Positions 36,616-45,016 are shown, numbered from the stretch's first letter. The stretch is DNA of 64,000 nucleotides from Bifidobacterium saguini DSM 23967 (GCF_000741715.1 NZ_JGZN01000003.1:186001-250000); one strand, 5' to 3'. Notes: generated by a model not told the origin, from the letters alone. A program made the numbers and translations.

Positions 36616-37912
36616 GCGATGAACGGTCAACATGCCTTCTGCCATCCTGCGTTTGTCGGAGCTGCGAATGACGGAACCGCTCCGGCTAGGGGTACTCCAG
36701 CTTCAATGAGCTTCTGGATGAGAGGCGTTTGCAGTAGCACCTCATCGAAAGTCGCCCTGATAATTGTTGTTGCGCCTGCTTTACGTAATACGTCTTCGCG
36801 TTCTTTTTCCTGATGCACCACATCCTGGATGCTGCGCCGATTCGTCATTTCAGGATTGACGTATTTCTGTGTCCCGTCATATTCCAGGATTATTAATCGG
36901 CCGTCAGGCGTATGCCAGCAGAAATCGACTCGGTATTGCTTCCAAGGAGCATCCGGGTCGGCGAATACGCGTTGCAGTTGAGGAACCGCGAAGCCTGCTT
37001 CGATAATTACCGCTCTGCAGAGCGATTCCCCTCCGTTTTCGCTCAAGGGGCTCATGTAGTACAGCAGCCTGAATATTCGCCCGCAATCGATCTGCATATC
37101 GTCACAAATGTCGATTATCAGTTCAGTCGTGGTGAGTCCTTGTCTCATAGCGGAATCAAATAGTGAAAGAGATTGGGCGAAGGAGTATCTCAACCCGCAA
37201 TCAACCAAGGTGCGGGCTGGCGACGTGATCGTTACGGCATTAATGATGTCGGACGTTGCTGTGACCTGGGTGGCAGAAGTGTTCTCAGCCATCGTCATCC
37301 GTATTTTGCCGCCTCTTTCGCGAGAGGATAACAATACTGACGTGGGCGGATCGGCGACGATAATCCTGCGTAGCTTTCGATATGTCTGCTTGGAGTTTCC
37401 TGTTTTGCCGGCAATAAAAATGGTGCCATCGGCATGAAGCTTCCAGTTGTAATCAAGATGCATCATTGCCGCTGCGCTAATGCCGGCGAATATACGGTTG
37501 GGGAATTGCTGTGACAGTGCGCGAATGATGTGCCGCATCTGCTCTGCAGGATTGAGTGTTGACCAGTATGCGGTTCTTGCATAAACGTTACGAAATGGTC
37601 GAACGATATATCCGTTCTGCAGACGAACGTGAGTTGCTCGGCGAATAGCGTTTGTAGTTGGATAAAAACATCGTAAATTGCGCTCGGCTTCGTTGCAGAG
37701 CTGCTCAAGTTCGGTATGCGTTCTCATGACTTCATGGTCATGGATATGTGTTGACGAGCGCAAGCTCGAACGGGGTATGTGGTTCTAGCTTCGTTTTTGC
37801 TGGAAAATGTGGATAACTTCGGTGGGTTATTGTGCGAATGTGTGTCTTTGTGATTGTATCCACTTGTTGCCGAAGGTCTTGTGATTGCGGGGCAGGCAGT
37901 AAATGCGCGCTG
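36594..37912. mobile_element. Candidate element: gene bounded by split hairpin arms
   Basis: The 22-base ends (36594-36615 and 37891-37912) are inverted copies with one mismatch and belong to the same hairpin family as the complete flanking units. The interior carries only the AbiEi/DUF559-like gene. No transposase or tyrosine recombinase motif was recognised, so mobility is inferred from structure alone. Confidence 0.4.
36627..37727 (-). CDS. AbiEi-like protein with C-terminal DUF559/PD-(D/E)XK-like domain
   Basis: About 366 residues. The N-terminal half resembles AbiEi antitoxin-type proteins: a winged-helix-like region (RATHVRLQNGYIVRPFRNVY), a FAGISAAAMMHLDYN block and the family motif SPARTLVDCGLR. 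The C-terminal domain has ESLCRAVIIEAGF, YRVDFCWHTPDGRLIILEYD and a Lys four residues on. This is an E...D...ExD...K layout as in DUF559/Vsr-like nucleases. No AbiEii-like toxin is adjacent. Such genes are sometimes mislabelled CTP synthase in bifidobacteria; nothing here supports that. ATG 37727 is preferred to TTG 37763. The gene fills the gap between split hairpin arms. Confidence 0.7.
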   Translation of the reverse strand: MRTHTELEQLCNEAERNLRCFYPTTNAIRRATHVRLQNGYIVRPFRNVYARTAYWSTLNPAEQMRHIIRALSQQFPNRIFAGISAAAMMHLDYNWKLHADGTIFIAGKTGNSKQTYRKLRRIIVADPPTSVLLSSRERGGKIRMTMAENTSATQVTATSDIINAVTITSPARTLVDCGLRYSFAQSLSLFDSAMRQGLTTTELIIDICDDMQIDCGRIFRLLYYMSPLSENGGESLCRAVIIEAGFAVPQLQRVFADPDAPWKQYRVDFCWHTPDGRLIILEYDGTQKYVNPEMTNRRSIQDVVHQEKEREDVLRKAGATTIIRATFDEVLLQTPLIQKLIEAGVPLAGAVPSFAAPTNAGWQKAC

Positions 37913-38035
37913 TGACGAGAGGTGCGCGCAGTTACTGCCGGTTTTGACTTTGCAACAGGCAGTAACTGCGCAGATGAACGTGATGCCCGCGCAGTTACTG
38001 CCTCTTTTCGTCTGAAAACAGGCAGTAACTGCGCG
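37891..38035. repeat. GCGCAGTTACTGCC hairpin array C, with a terminal half-unit
   Basis: It begins with a lone right arm (37891-37912, GGCAGGCAGTAAATGCGCGC) that complements the lone left arm at 36594. Two full hairpins follow (37924-37971 and 37988-38035). Open frames through this region are made only of translated repeats, so I call no gene between 37728 and 38209. Confidence 0.85.
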
Positions 38036-38209
38036 AAAGGGGAGGAGGGGTGGTGGGGGCGGTCTTCGAGGGGCCTATCGTCAGCGGTCCATCGTTCGCG
38101 CGCGGTAATGAGGCTAAGCGTGGTGGTCGGAGAGACGGGGAGCGGCCATAGGGCTAATTGGCGGTAACCATACATTCAGCCGTTTTCCGTTCGGAAACCC
38201 ATAAAGAGG

Positions 38210-38740
38210 TCAATCCGTGAGGAAGACTTGGTATTGCTTGGCGGTTTTGGCCAGAGCCTCGTCGGAAAGCTCCATCGAGCCGAAGACCACGAACGGCTCG
38301 CGCCAAGTGGCGTGCACGTAGCGGGCCATCATGCGGTACGGCGACAGCACCTCGCGCATCGTGGCGCCATTGTCTTCCGGCTGGTATTCGCTTTCCGGCC
38401 CGCCCGCCGTGGTGGCCACCGTGATTTCCCTACCTTCGAGCGCCTCTCCATCCGGGCCGTATGCCCAGCCGAACGCCAACACCTGATCCTCCCATTCCTT
38501 GAGTAGCGCAGGGGAGGAGTACCAGTAGAGCGGGAATTGCAGCACGATGCGATCATGTGCCTCAATGAGCTGTTGCTCGGCGGCAACGTCGATGTTGCCA
38601 TCCGGGTATTGCGCGTATTCGTCACGCACGGTGACTGTCGTGTTGCCGTCATCGGGCAAGGCCTGAGCCGCGGCCATCAGCGCTGCGTTGGCGCGAGATT
38701 TTGCCATATTGGGATGGAATACGAGTACCAGAGTCTTCAT
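38210..38740 (-). CDS. NAD(P)H-dependent quinone-reductase-like flavoprotein (copy 1)
   Basis: A 176-residue flavodoxin-fold oxidoreductase of the KefF/MdaB/general-stress-protein-14 family. It has the N-terminal strand MKTLVLVFHPNMAKSRANAAL, VLQFPLYWYSSPALLKEWED (isoalloxazine contact) and TTAGGPESEYQPE near 110. The family reduces quinones or other electrophiles by two electrons, or regulates K+ efflux. The ribosome binding site GGAGCAGTCACC precedes ATG. A close paralogue (39828) lies on the same strand with a methyltransferase gene of opposite orientation between them. Confidence 0.9.
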   Translation of the reverse strand: MKTLVLVFHPNMAKSRANAALMAAAQALPDDGNTTVTVRDEYAQYPDGNIDVAAEQQLIEAHDRIVLQFPLYWYSSPALLKEWEDQVLAFGWAYGPDGEALEGREITVATTAGGPESEYQPEDNGATMREVLSPYRMMARYVHATWREPFVVFGSMELSDEALAKTAKQYQVFLTD

Positions 38741-38968
38741 GGTGACTGCTCCTTCGTCGGTAACCTATCTGATTGTTCGGTGTTCTTTGTCTCTATGGTA
38801 CGTTCGGAAACTTTCGGCTGCGAATAAGGCGAGTACGCGGAGCCGTTCGGGTGTGGCCGCTGTGGATGTCGGCGGGGTGCATGGCTATGGCTGTGCGGCA
38901 ACTTTCCCGATGGTGCTTCAGTTCGCAATGTGGTCAATATTATGGACGCGGTTGATGCGAGGATTAGC

Positions 38969-39763
38969 GTGAACCGCATGGTCGTATGGGATTCCGCGCA
39001 ATATCTGCGCTTCAAGAATGAACGCACGCAGCCTTCGCGTGATTTGGCGATGCAGCTGCCTCCTGATGACGGCACGGTCAAACATGTATTGGATATCGGC
39101 TGCGGCCCGGGCAACAGCACTGCGGTATTGCGCGAGCGATATCCGCATGCGGAAATCCTTGGTGTTGATAATTCACCTGAAATGATTGAAGCTGCGCGCA
39201 AGGCTCATCCGGATATCGACTTTGCGCTATGCGATGTGTCGAATCCTGAAGAACTCGGCAGCTTGCCCGATGACTTTGATGTGGTGTTCTCCAACGCTTG
39301 CATTCAATGGGTGCCGAATCATCAGCGACTGATTCCTGAATTGCTTGCGCGGCTTAAGCAGGGCGGTGTGCTCGCTGTGCAGACGCCGATGAATTATGAG
39401 GAGCCGATTCACCGCATTATTGCTGAGATTGTGCATTCGCCGGAATACGTGGACCAGCTGCCGCAGCAGCGGGAGTTTTATAATCTGACGCCGCCCGAAT
39501 ATTGGGAACTATTGCGCGAGCACGCGTCGCACTTCCGCATGTGGAAGATTACGTATATGCATACGTTGCCCTCGCATGAGGCGATTATGGATTGGTATCG
39601 CGGCACCGGACTGCGCCCGTATCTGCAAGCGCTGCCGGATGATGAAGCTCGCAAGAACTTTGAGGCCAAGGTATTCGCTCGCGTGCGTGAGGCGTATCCG
39701 ACCCAGTCGGATGGAAGCATCATCTTCCCGTTCCCACGGTTCTTCTTTACTGCGGTGAAATAA
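38969..39763 (+). CDS. tam: Trans-aconitate methyltransferase-like SAM enzyme
   Basis: A class I SAM-dependent methyltransferase of about 264 residues. Motif I is VLDIGCGPGNST, motif II GVDNSPEMIEAARK and motif IV FDVVFSNACIQWVPNH. The following LTPPEYWELL and HTLPSHEAIMDWYRGTGLRPYL closely fit the Tam family, which methylates trans-aconitate to relieve aconitase inhibition. The start is uncertain: GTG 38969 has GAGG six bases upstream, ATG 38978 fits the family N-terminus (MVVWDSAQYLRF), and the frame is open back to 38930. Confidence 0.85.
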   Translation: MNRMVVWDSAQYLRFKNERTQPSRDLAMQLPPDDGTVKHVLDIGCGPGNSTAVLRERYPHAEILGVDNSPEMIEAARKAHPDIDFALCDVSNPEELGSLPDDFDVVFSNACIQWVPNHQRLIPELLARLKQGGVLAVQTPMNYEEPIHRIIAEIVHSPEYVDQLPQQREFYNLTPPEYWELLREHASHFRMWKITYMHTLPSHEAIMDWYRGTGLRPYLQALPDDEARKNFEAKVFARVREAYPTQSDGSIIFPFPRFFFTAVK

Positions 39764-39771
39764 AGGGGTAT

Positions 39772-39805
39772 AAAAAATGGCTCCTTCAGTAGCGAAGGAG
39801 CCATT
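39772..39805 (-). terminator. Terminator of the 39828 reductase gene (may also serve tam)
   Basis: AATGGCTCCTTC pairs perfectly with GAAGGAGCCATT around six bases. On the minus strand it is followed by TTTTTTATA. The plus side has only ATTG, so it works best for the minus-strand gene. Confidence 0.85.
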
Positions 39806-39827
39806 GATTGTGTAAGGAAACCTGAAG

Positions 39828-40349
39828 TTACTTGGTCAGGTAATCCTTGTAGTTCTTGACAGCCTCAGCCAGAGCTTCGTCGGAAATGCCGAAGGAGCCG
39901 AAGGTCACGAACGGCTTGATCCAGGTGGCGTTGATGTGGTTGGCGGTACCTTGGAACGGCACGAGCACCTGCTCGATCTTGAACTTGTTATCGCCTTCCG
40001 GCTGGTACTTGGACTCCGGGGAGCCGGTAGAGACGGCGACGCCGAACTCCTTGCCTTCGAAGGCGTGACCTTCGGAGCCGTACGCCCAGCCATGCTCCAG
40101 CACGTCGTCCTCCCAGGTCTTCAGTAGGGCGGGGGAAGAGAACCAGTACAGCGGGAACTGGAACACCACGCGGTCGGCGGCTTCGACGGCGGCCTGCTCG
40201 GCCTTGACGTCGATCTTGCCGTCCGGGTACAGCGCGTACTCGTCGCGTACGGTCACGTTCTCCAGGCCCTCGGCGGCCTCGGCCAGCGCGGCGTTGACGT
40301 GGGACTGGCCCTTCAGGGACGGGTGGAATGCAAGCACCAGAGTCTTCAT
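39828..40349 (-). CDS. NAD(P)H-dependent quinone-reductase-like flavoprotein (copy 2)
   Basis: A 173-residue paralogue of the 38210 protein with the same motifs: MKTLVLAFHPSLKGQSHVNA, VFQFPLYWFSSPALLKTWED and STGSPESKYQPEG. The start at 40349 has TTAAGGAGAAG; earlier in-frame Met codons lack one. Codons are more biased toward GC-ending forms than in copy 1, suggesting higher expression. It lies downstream of, and in the same direction as, the AraC regulator at 40460, though about 110 bases separate them. Confidence 0.92.
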   Translation of the reverse strand: MKTLVLAFHPSLKGQSHVNAALAEAAEGLENVTVRDEYALYPDGKIDVKAEQAAVEAADRVVFQFPLYWFSSPALLKTWEDDVLEHGWAYGSEGHAFEGKEFGVAVSTGSPESKYQPEGDNKFKIEQVLVPFQGTANHINATWIKPFVTFGSFGISDEALAEAVKNYKDYLTK

Positions 40350-40459
40350 ATTGCTTCTCCTTAATAAAGCGTTCATATGGCTCACTCAGTAATATTGCAA
40401 GCCGGTATATCTCAGAATGAACTATATACGCAACGGTGTAGCAACCGGCGGACGGCGTG

Positions 40460-41458
40460 TCATATTCCTCTCACGGCTGACGAAGCTGACGGATCACGGC
40501 CGTCATATTGCTGGCGATATGCGCCGGGGGAGAGCATGAAGTGCTCACGGAAGCGTTTGCCGAAATAGCTGGCGTTGGCGAAACCGCAGATACGGGCGAC
40601 ACGGGTGATGTTGTCATCGTCGGAGGCAAGCTTTGCGGCCGCCTGTCTCAGCCGGTACGACAGCAGATAGTCCACGGGACTACTGCCGGTATGGGTTTTG
40701 AAGAGGCGGTAACATTCCGTCCGGCTGACCGAAGCGCTCGCTGCAATGTCGTTCAGGTCGATTGGCTCGCCATAATGTTGCTGGATGAACACGAGCATGA
40801 CTCGCATGCGCTGTTCGCGGCGCTGCTCGACGCTGGGCGCTTCCGGGATGTCCCTTGCGGACAGTGTGCGAAGCAGCTCCTTCCACAGTGCGGCCATGTG
40901 CGCCATGTAGTCCAATGCTCGCGTGGGATCGTGCCGGCCGACCGCGGTGAGCGCGCGAATCTCCCTCAGTATGGCGGCATCTCGCTCGGCGGTGAGTTTC
41001 AGCCCCGCGAACGGCTTGCTGGCCACCGGCAGCACGTGGTCGAGATAGATGGTGCCGACCGGCTGTCCCGAGAAGAACAGCGGGGAGACGGTCAGACAGC
41101 TCATCACTGCCCCCGGCGTGGGATGGTCCGCTGAATGCAGCATTTTGGAGTTGACGAAGACGCCGTCGCCCTGTTGCAGCCGAATCGTATTCGAGGTGCC
41201 GTGCAAGTGATAATCGCATGCTCCCCTCAGCATGAAGGCGAATTCGAAATCCGTATGCCAGTGGATGTTGATCTCATGGCCGATCAGCGTATCGAAGTAA
41301 TCCATGCAGAAATGAATCGGTGTGGACGGGTCGTCATAGTGGATGTCCTCCGAATAATCGTCATTGACGGGGACCGCCCTGTTCAGGGCGTCGGCCGTAC
41401 GTCTCGCGGCGGGCGGCGCAACATGTGGCGAGGATGGTGAGATGGATTCGGCCGGCAT
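40460..41458 (-). CDS. AraC-family regulator with cupin sensor domain
   Basis: A 332-residue activator-type protein. The N-terminal cupin (INIHWHTDFEFAFMLRGACD near 65) probably binds a sugar-like ligand. The C-terminal AraC domain has two helix-turn-helix units (IDLNDIAASASVSRTECYRL, then DDNITRVARICGFANASYFG). ATG 41458 has AAGGAGCCAACC. It is divergent from the DUF1349 gene, which is its most likely target. This pair has GC-rich codon use compared with neighbours such as tam. Confidence 0.9.
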   Translation of the reverse strand: MPAESISPSSPHVAPPAARRTADALNRAVPVNDDYSEDIHYDDPSTPIHFCMDYFDTLIGHEINIHWHTDFEFAFMLRGACDYHLHGTSNTIRLQQGDGVFVNSKMLHSADHPTPGAVMSCLTVSPLFFSGQPVGTIYLDHVLPVASKPFAGLKLTAERDAAILREIRALTAVGRHDPTRALDYMAHMAALWKELLRTLSARDIPEAPSVEQRREQRMRVMLVFIQQHYGEPIDLNDIAASASVSRTECYRLFKTHTGSSPVDYLLSYRLRQAAAKLASDDDNITRVARICGFANASYFGKRFREHFMLSPGAYRQQYDGRDPSASSAVRGI

Positions 41459-41682
41459 GGTTGGCTCCTTGCCTATCGCAATGGTGATGGAAATATAATT
41501 GCATATCCTGATTAAATAATAGTGAAAATCAGCCATTATTGTGGTGATGACACAATAATTCTGGAATTAATCTCATAGTACGCATGGTTCAACAAGCCAT
41601 GTTCGCAAAACCAAACCCCGTACTTATACAGCGCCTGTATCCCGGCAAAGGGCTGCGGGCGAGACGACCAAAGGAGACCATC

Positions 41683-42240
41683 ATGCTGCAAGGAAACTGC
41701 GCCTTCGAAATCAAAGACAACATGCTGATCATGGAAGCGGAGCCGGGCAAGGACTACTTCGCCAACCCGGTCAGCGGAGAAGTCAAGGCGGACGCCGCGT
41801 TTGCGTATACGACGATTGAAGGCGACTTCACCTGCCGCGCCAAAGTGCGGTTGGAGCACAAAAGCCAGTTCGACGGCGCCGGCCTGTTCGCCTTCCAGGA
41901 CGATACCCACTGGGTGAAGGCCTGCTTCGAGCAGGGCGACTATGGATTCAAATCGGTGGTCACGGTGATGACCAACGATCATTCCGATGACGGGTATGGC
42001 GTGACCATCCCCGGCGACTCCATCTGGCTCCAGCTGGCCCGTACAGGCGACGTGTTCTCCATCCACTACTCGTATGACGGCGACATCTACTACATGTCCC
42101 GCCTGGCGCGCATGCCGTTCGCCAAGACGCTCCACGTGGGGTTCGAAGCACAGTCGCCTACCGGCGAAGGCGGCAAGCGGTACTTCACTGATTTCACCAT
42201 CGTGCGTGAAGGATTGAAGGACCCGCGCGCAGGACAGTGA
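41683..42240 (+). CDS. DUF1349 concanavalin-like protein
   Basis: A 185-residue soluble beta-sandwich protein of the DUF1349 family. It contains DFTCRAKVRLEHKSQFDGAG, LFAFQDDTHWVKACFEQG and YDGDIYYMSRLARMPF, the usual conserved blocks. Members occur beside glycan enzymes and may bind or modify carbohydrates, but no activity is established. There is no signal peptide. ATG 41683 has AAAGGAGACC; the longer frame to 41584 lacks support. It is transcribed divergently from the AraC gene. A hairpin follows the stop. Confidence 0.85.
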   Translation: MLQGNCAFEIKDNMLIMEAEPGKDYFANPVSGEVKADAAFAYTTIEGDFTCRAKVRLEHKSQFDGAGLFAFQDDTHWVKACFEQGDYGFKSVVTVMTNDHSDDGYGVTIPGDSIWLQLARTGDVFSIHYSYDGDIYYMSRLARMPFAKTLHVGFEAQSPTGEGGKRYFTDFTIVREGLKDPRAGQ

Positions 42241-42283
42241 CATCAGTGGGAAGCGCTGATTGGCGCATGCGCCGGCAAACCTG

Positions 42284-42328
42284 AGTTGGGTGGTTGATCG
42301 TAAGTGACGTGATCAATCCAACCCAACC
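42284..42328 (+). terminator. Hairpin after the DUF1349 gene
   Basis: GTTGGGTGGTTGATC and GATCAATCCAACCCAAC form a long stem with small bulges. No T-tract follows on either strand. It lies between convergent genes and could end transcription from both sides. Confidence 0.55.
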
Positions 42329-42390
42329 CAGGGCGGGAGACAGAGTGCAAAGTACGGACAAGGAAGGGACGTCGGCGCGCTTGCGGATGC

Positions 42391-43047
42391 TCAGCGCGCG
42401 GCGTTGCGGGCGGCGATGCGCTCGCAGAAGCCGGTTTTATCCGCTTCGGTAATCGGGCGAATCACACGGGCTGGGTTACCGACCGCGACCACGCCGGCCG
42501 GAATATCCTTGGTGACCACGGAGCCCGCGCCAATCACCGAACCTCGACCAATAGTCACGCCGCCGAGCACCGTCACATGGCCACCAAGCCAGACACCATC
42601 CTCAATCACAATCGGCTTCGCTTGGCAGGCACCATTCTTGCGCTCCTCGAAGTCGAGCGCATGATTGGTGGCGAACAAGCCCACCATCGGCGCAATCCAC
42701 ACGTAGTCGCCCAAGGTGATGGGTGCGTTGTCGAGCATTACACAATCGAAATTGATGTAGGCATGCGAGCCGATGGTAATATTGCGGCCCATCTCGCAGC
42801 GGAAATTCGGTTCGATGAATACGTCCTCGCCGACTGCGGCAAATAGCTGCTCCATAATCGCGCGGCGCTCGGCCTCCTGATCATAATCAAGCTGGTTGTA
42901 GGCGCGGAACAGTTTTTTCGCTTCCACGCGCTTGCGCTCGATTTCCGGATGCGAGTCCTCATAGACCTCGCCGGCCACCATGCGCTGCCATTCCACCAGT
43001 CCTTCCGGGGTGAGATCGGCGGTGACGTCGTATGAATTAACGGTCAT
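42391..43047 (-). CDS. Sugar O-acetyltransferase (LacA-like), second copy
   Basis: A 218-residue left-handed beta-helix acetyltransferase. The Mac domain includes MVAGEVYEDSHPEIERKR and the hexapeptide part ITIGSHAYINFDCVMLDNAP. The catalytic His is in FATNHALDFEER. The acetyl-CoA region is IEDGVWLGGHVTVLGGVTIG. ATG 43047 has AAAGGAGCG; the open frame to 43152 has no such site. It is cytoplasmic and probably detoxifies excess sugars or modifies glycosides. Its sequence is distinct enough from the 36 kb copy not to be a recent duplicate. Confidence 0.92.
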   Translation of the reverse strand: MTVNSYDVTADLTPEGLVEWQRMVAGEVYEDSHPEIERKRVEAKKLFRAYNQLDYDQEAERRAIMEQLFAAVGEDVFIEPNFRCEMGRNITIGSHAYINFDCVMLDNAPITLGDYVWIAPMVGLFATNHALDFEERKNGACQAKPIVIEDGVWLGGHVTVLGGVTIGRGSVIGAGSVVTKDIPAGVVAVGNPARVIRPITEADKTGFCERIAARNAAR

Positions 43048-43285
43048 AATCGCTCCTTTGCTTGGAATCCGTTCGCAGTTGAAATGTGGCATGCTATTGC
43101 CGCACTTATTCCACGGTCTACTGCCATCGTAGTTTCCTTGGAGTGTGCGCAACGCTTGAAAGGAAGGAGACTACAGCATGATGATTCCAGCGGATATGAC
43201 GATTATTCCATTGTGATGATTATTGCGAGCGAAACTGTATGCAATGTGCGCAGTCTAATCCCACGGTTTTACTGAATTGTTATAG

Positions 43286-43335
43286 AAAAAGGCCGCTGTG
43301 CGATGCGCTGAATAATCAGCGCACGCGCAGCGACC
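43286..43335 (-). terminator. Terminator after the 20-residue small ORF
   Basis: On the minus strand, GGTCGCTG...CAGCGGCC encloses TGCGCTGA/TCAGCGCA and is followed by TTTTTCTATAA. The promoter for the 42391 acetyltransferase must lie downstream of it (43048-43285), unless read-through occurs. Confidence 0.8.
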
Positions 43336-43359
43336 TATGCAAGAACTATTGCGTAATCC

Positions 43360-43422
43360 TTACAGGCGGCAGAGTGCTGCTGCGGCAAGGGTGGTGATAG
43401 TTGCGATAGTAATGGCGGCCAT
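43360..43422 (-). CDS. 20-residue hydrophobic small peptide
   Basis: ATG at 43422 is preceded by an excellent GAGGAAGGAAG ribosome binding site. It encodes MAAITIATITTLAAAALCRL, then TAA. The peptide is almost wholly hydrophobic (Ala/Ile/Thr/Leu) with one basic residue at the C-terminus and could be a single membrane helix or a leader peptide. A strong terminator follows 25 bases after the stop, so the transcript is a short independent unit or an attenuator. Upstream, TTGCTT and TAGTAT promoter-like elements lie beside a GAACATGTTC dyad (43492-43501). Its function is not recognised. Confidence 0.55.
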   Translation of the reverse strand: MAAITIATITTLAAAALCRL

Positions 43423-43532
43423 AAGAACTTCCTTCCTCTCTTTTCCAATAGCCGGAACCGGATACTAGTGCTAGGGGTCGAAAAGCAAGCGGAACATGTT
43501 CGACTTCTGGACGGCCGAATATCGCGGCAACC

Positions 43533-44816
43533 CTATATATGACAGTCAGTCGCCTTTGATGCATGGTGGCTCGTCAGCAGATAAACAATGATGGCAGCAG
43601 GTATGGTGAGCATCAATATCGGGTAAAACCACGCCAGATTAACATTGGCGTAGAGCCCGCCGCCGATGATTGGGCCCAGTGCCATGCCTAGGTCGAGGCC
43701 GATGTAATACGTGGCGTTGCCGCGGCCTCCATGCCCAGTTCCGGCCAAGCGTACGGCGTCGGACTGGCTGACCGAGCTCATAATGCCGTAGGATGCGGCC
43801 ATGAAAATCGCAGCGATAAGCAGTATGCCATTATTGCCGAGGACGGTGAGCGCGCCGAGCGCAACAATCATGCATGCGGAGCAGGCCCACAGAAACCATG
43901 AGAATGGGCGGCGGTCGAATAGATTACGCATTGCCACGCGCAATATCAGCAATGCCGCAGCGTAAAGCGGAAAGAACAGGCTGACATCCACGCTCAAGTT
44001 TCGGGCCTCTGCATAGGTGACGATGTAGGACTGCGTGGCGCAGTAGGGGATGGCGAACAGCATGAACACTAGTGCTACTGGAATTACTCGGACGGATATG
44101 GTCTGTTCAATGCGGTCGCGTAGGTTCGCGGATTGCGGCTGTTGTTGGGCTCGTGTAAGCGCAGACACGGTTACCGTAGCGGGTGTGCGCTGTGTTGGTC
44201 GTGATCCGCCTTTGCAAACCATCAATACCAGTACCAGTGCGATGATCATTTCCGCACAGGCTATGGCGAATGCTGCACGATACCCCAAAGCCGAGCGCAT
44301 ATGAATGCCGACCGCCGGGCCAAGCGCCATAGCTAATGCATTGACCATGCCGTAATATCCCATGCCCTTGCCGATATGCGCCAGCGGAATCAATGCGGTC
44401 AGCCAGGCTGCAAGGCAGACGGATAAGCAGGAGAAGCCGACGCCATTGATGATGCGGGCGGCGAACAACGTTGTGGCATTAGGCGAGCATAGGTATCCGG
44501 CATTGGCGGCAATCAGCAGTGCGATGGCTATTGCGGCAAAGCGTTTGAGCGGCGCGCGGTCACTCAAATGGCCGGCCCAGGGCCTGCAGAACAGGGAGAT
44601 GATGTTCATTGTGCCGGCAATGATGCCGGCGAACTCTCCGCTCGCTCCCAAAGTGTGCGAGTAGCCGACAATCAACGTGGTGCCCATCATCGTGCCGGAC
44701 ATGTAGAAGAAGGCGGCCGCCATGATCAGGATGATGCTACCGTTCATGAACGAGTCATTGTCTGTAGGACCGTTGATGCTGTCAGAACCTTGCGCTTGCG
44801 CTGATAATGCTGGCAT
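43533..44816 (-). CDS. MFS transporter (module 2)
   Basis: A 427-residue 12-segment MFS permease. Loop 2-3 is GHLSDRAPLKR and segment 5 includes GMGYYGMVNALAMALGPAVG, as in drug/sugar-efflux MFS proteins (MFS_1). The central loop (about residues 205-235) is Thr/Gln-rich. ATG 44816 stands nine bases from AGGAG; ATG 44822 is only three bases away. It is divergent from the LysR gene at 45017, with strong dyads in the gap, so it is probably induced through that regulator. Confidence 0.88.
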   Translation of the reverse strand: MPALSAQAQGSDSINGPTDNDSFMNGSIILIMAAAFFYMSGTMMGTTLIVGYSHTLGASGEFAGIIAGTMNIISLFCRPWAGHLSDRAPLKRFAAIAIALLIAANAGYLCSPNATTLFAARIINGVGFSCLSVCLAAWLTALIPLAHIGKGMGYYGMVNALAMALGPAVGIHMRSALGYRAAFAIACAEMIIALVLVLMVCKGGSRPTQRTPATVTVSALTRAQQQPQSANLRDRIEQTISVRVIPVALVFMLFAIPYCATQSYIVTYAEARNLSVDVSLFFPLYAAALLILRVAMRNLFDRRPFSWFLWACSACMIVALGALTVLGNNGILLIAAIFMAASYGIMSSVSQSDAVRLAGTGHGGRGNATYYIGLDLGMALGPIIGGGLYANVNLAWFYPILMLTIPAAIIVYLLTSHHASKATDCHI

Positions 44817-44950
44817 ATGCATGCTCTCCTTATGTTGTGCTGCGAATGTGGGCCAATTGTCAGTAGACCTTGTGCGGCACTTCCAAGCAATGCATTGTAG
44901 GGAATCGCATAAGTGTACGCGGCAGTCACTTGTTCTCTATTATGGGTTGA

Positions 44951-45000
44951 GTTCACTCTTTTGGTGTGAACTGATTGCAGTCATCTGACTGTAATCAGTT
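44951..45000. promoter_or_regulatory. LysR operators between module-2 exporter and regulator
   Basis: GTTCAC...GTGAAC (44951-44971) is followed by nested dyads AACTGATT/AATCAGTT (44969-45000) and CAGTCA-TC-TGACTG (44978-44991). They lie just before the lysR ribosome binding site and overlap the frame upstream of ATG 45017, which supports that start. Confidence 0.65.
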
Positions 45001-45016
45001 GGACGGGGAGGCACTT

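Noticed and set aside
36627..37727. CTP synthase label for the AbiEi-like gene
   Set aside because: It has no glutaminase or synthetase motif. The sequence shows an AbiEi-like region and a nuclease-like C-terminal pattern.
36471..38035. CRISPR array
   Set aside because: The repeats are self-complementary arms of hairpins with irregular spacing and no unique spacers of constant size; no cas genes are present.
37738..38175. 145-codon minus-strand frame in array C
   Set aside because: It consists of translated hairpin repeats (AQLLPV repeated). No ribosome binding site was found and the frame spans known palindromes.
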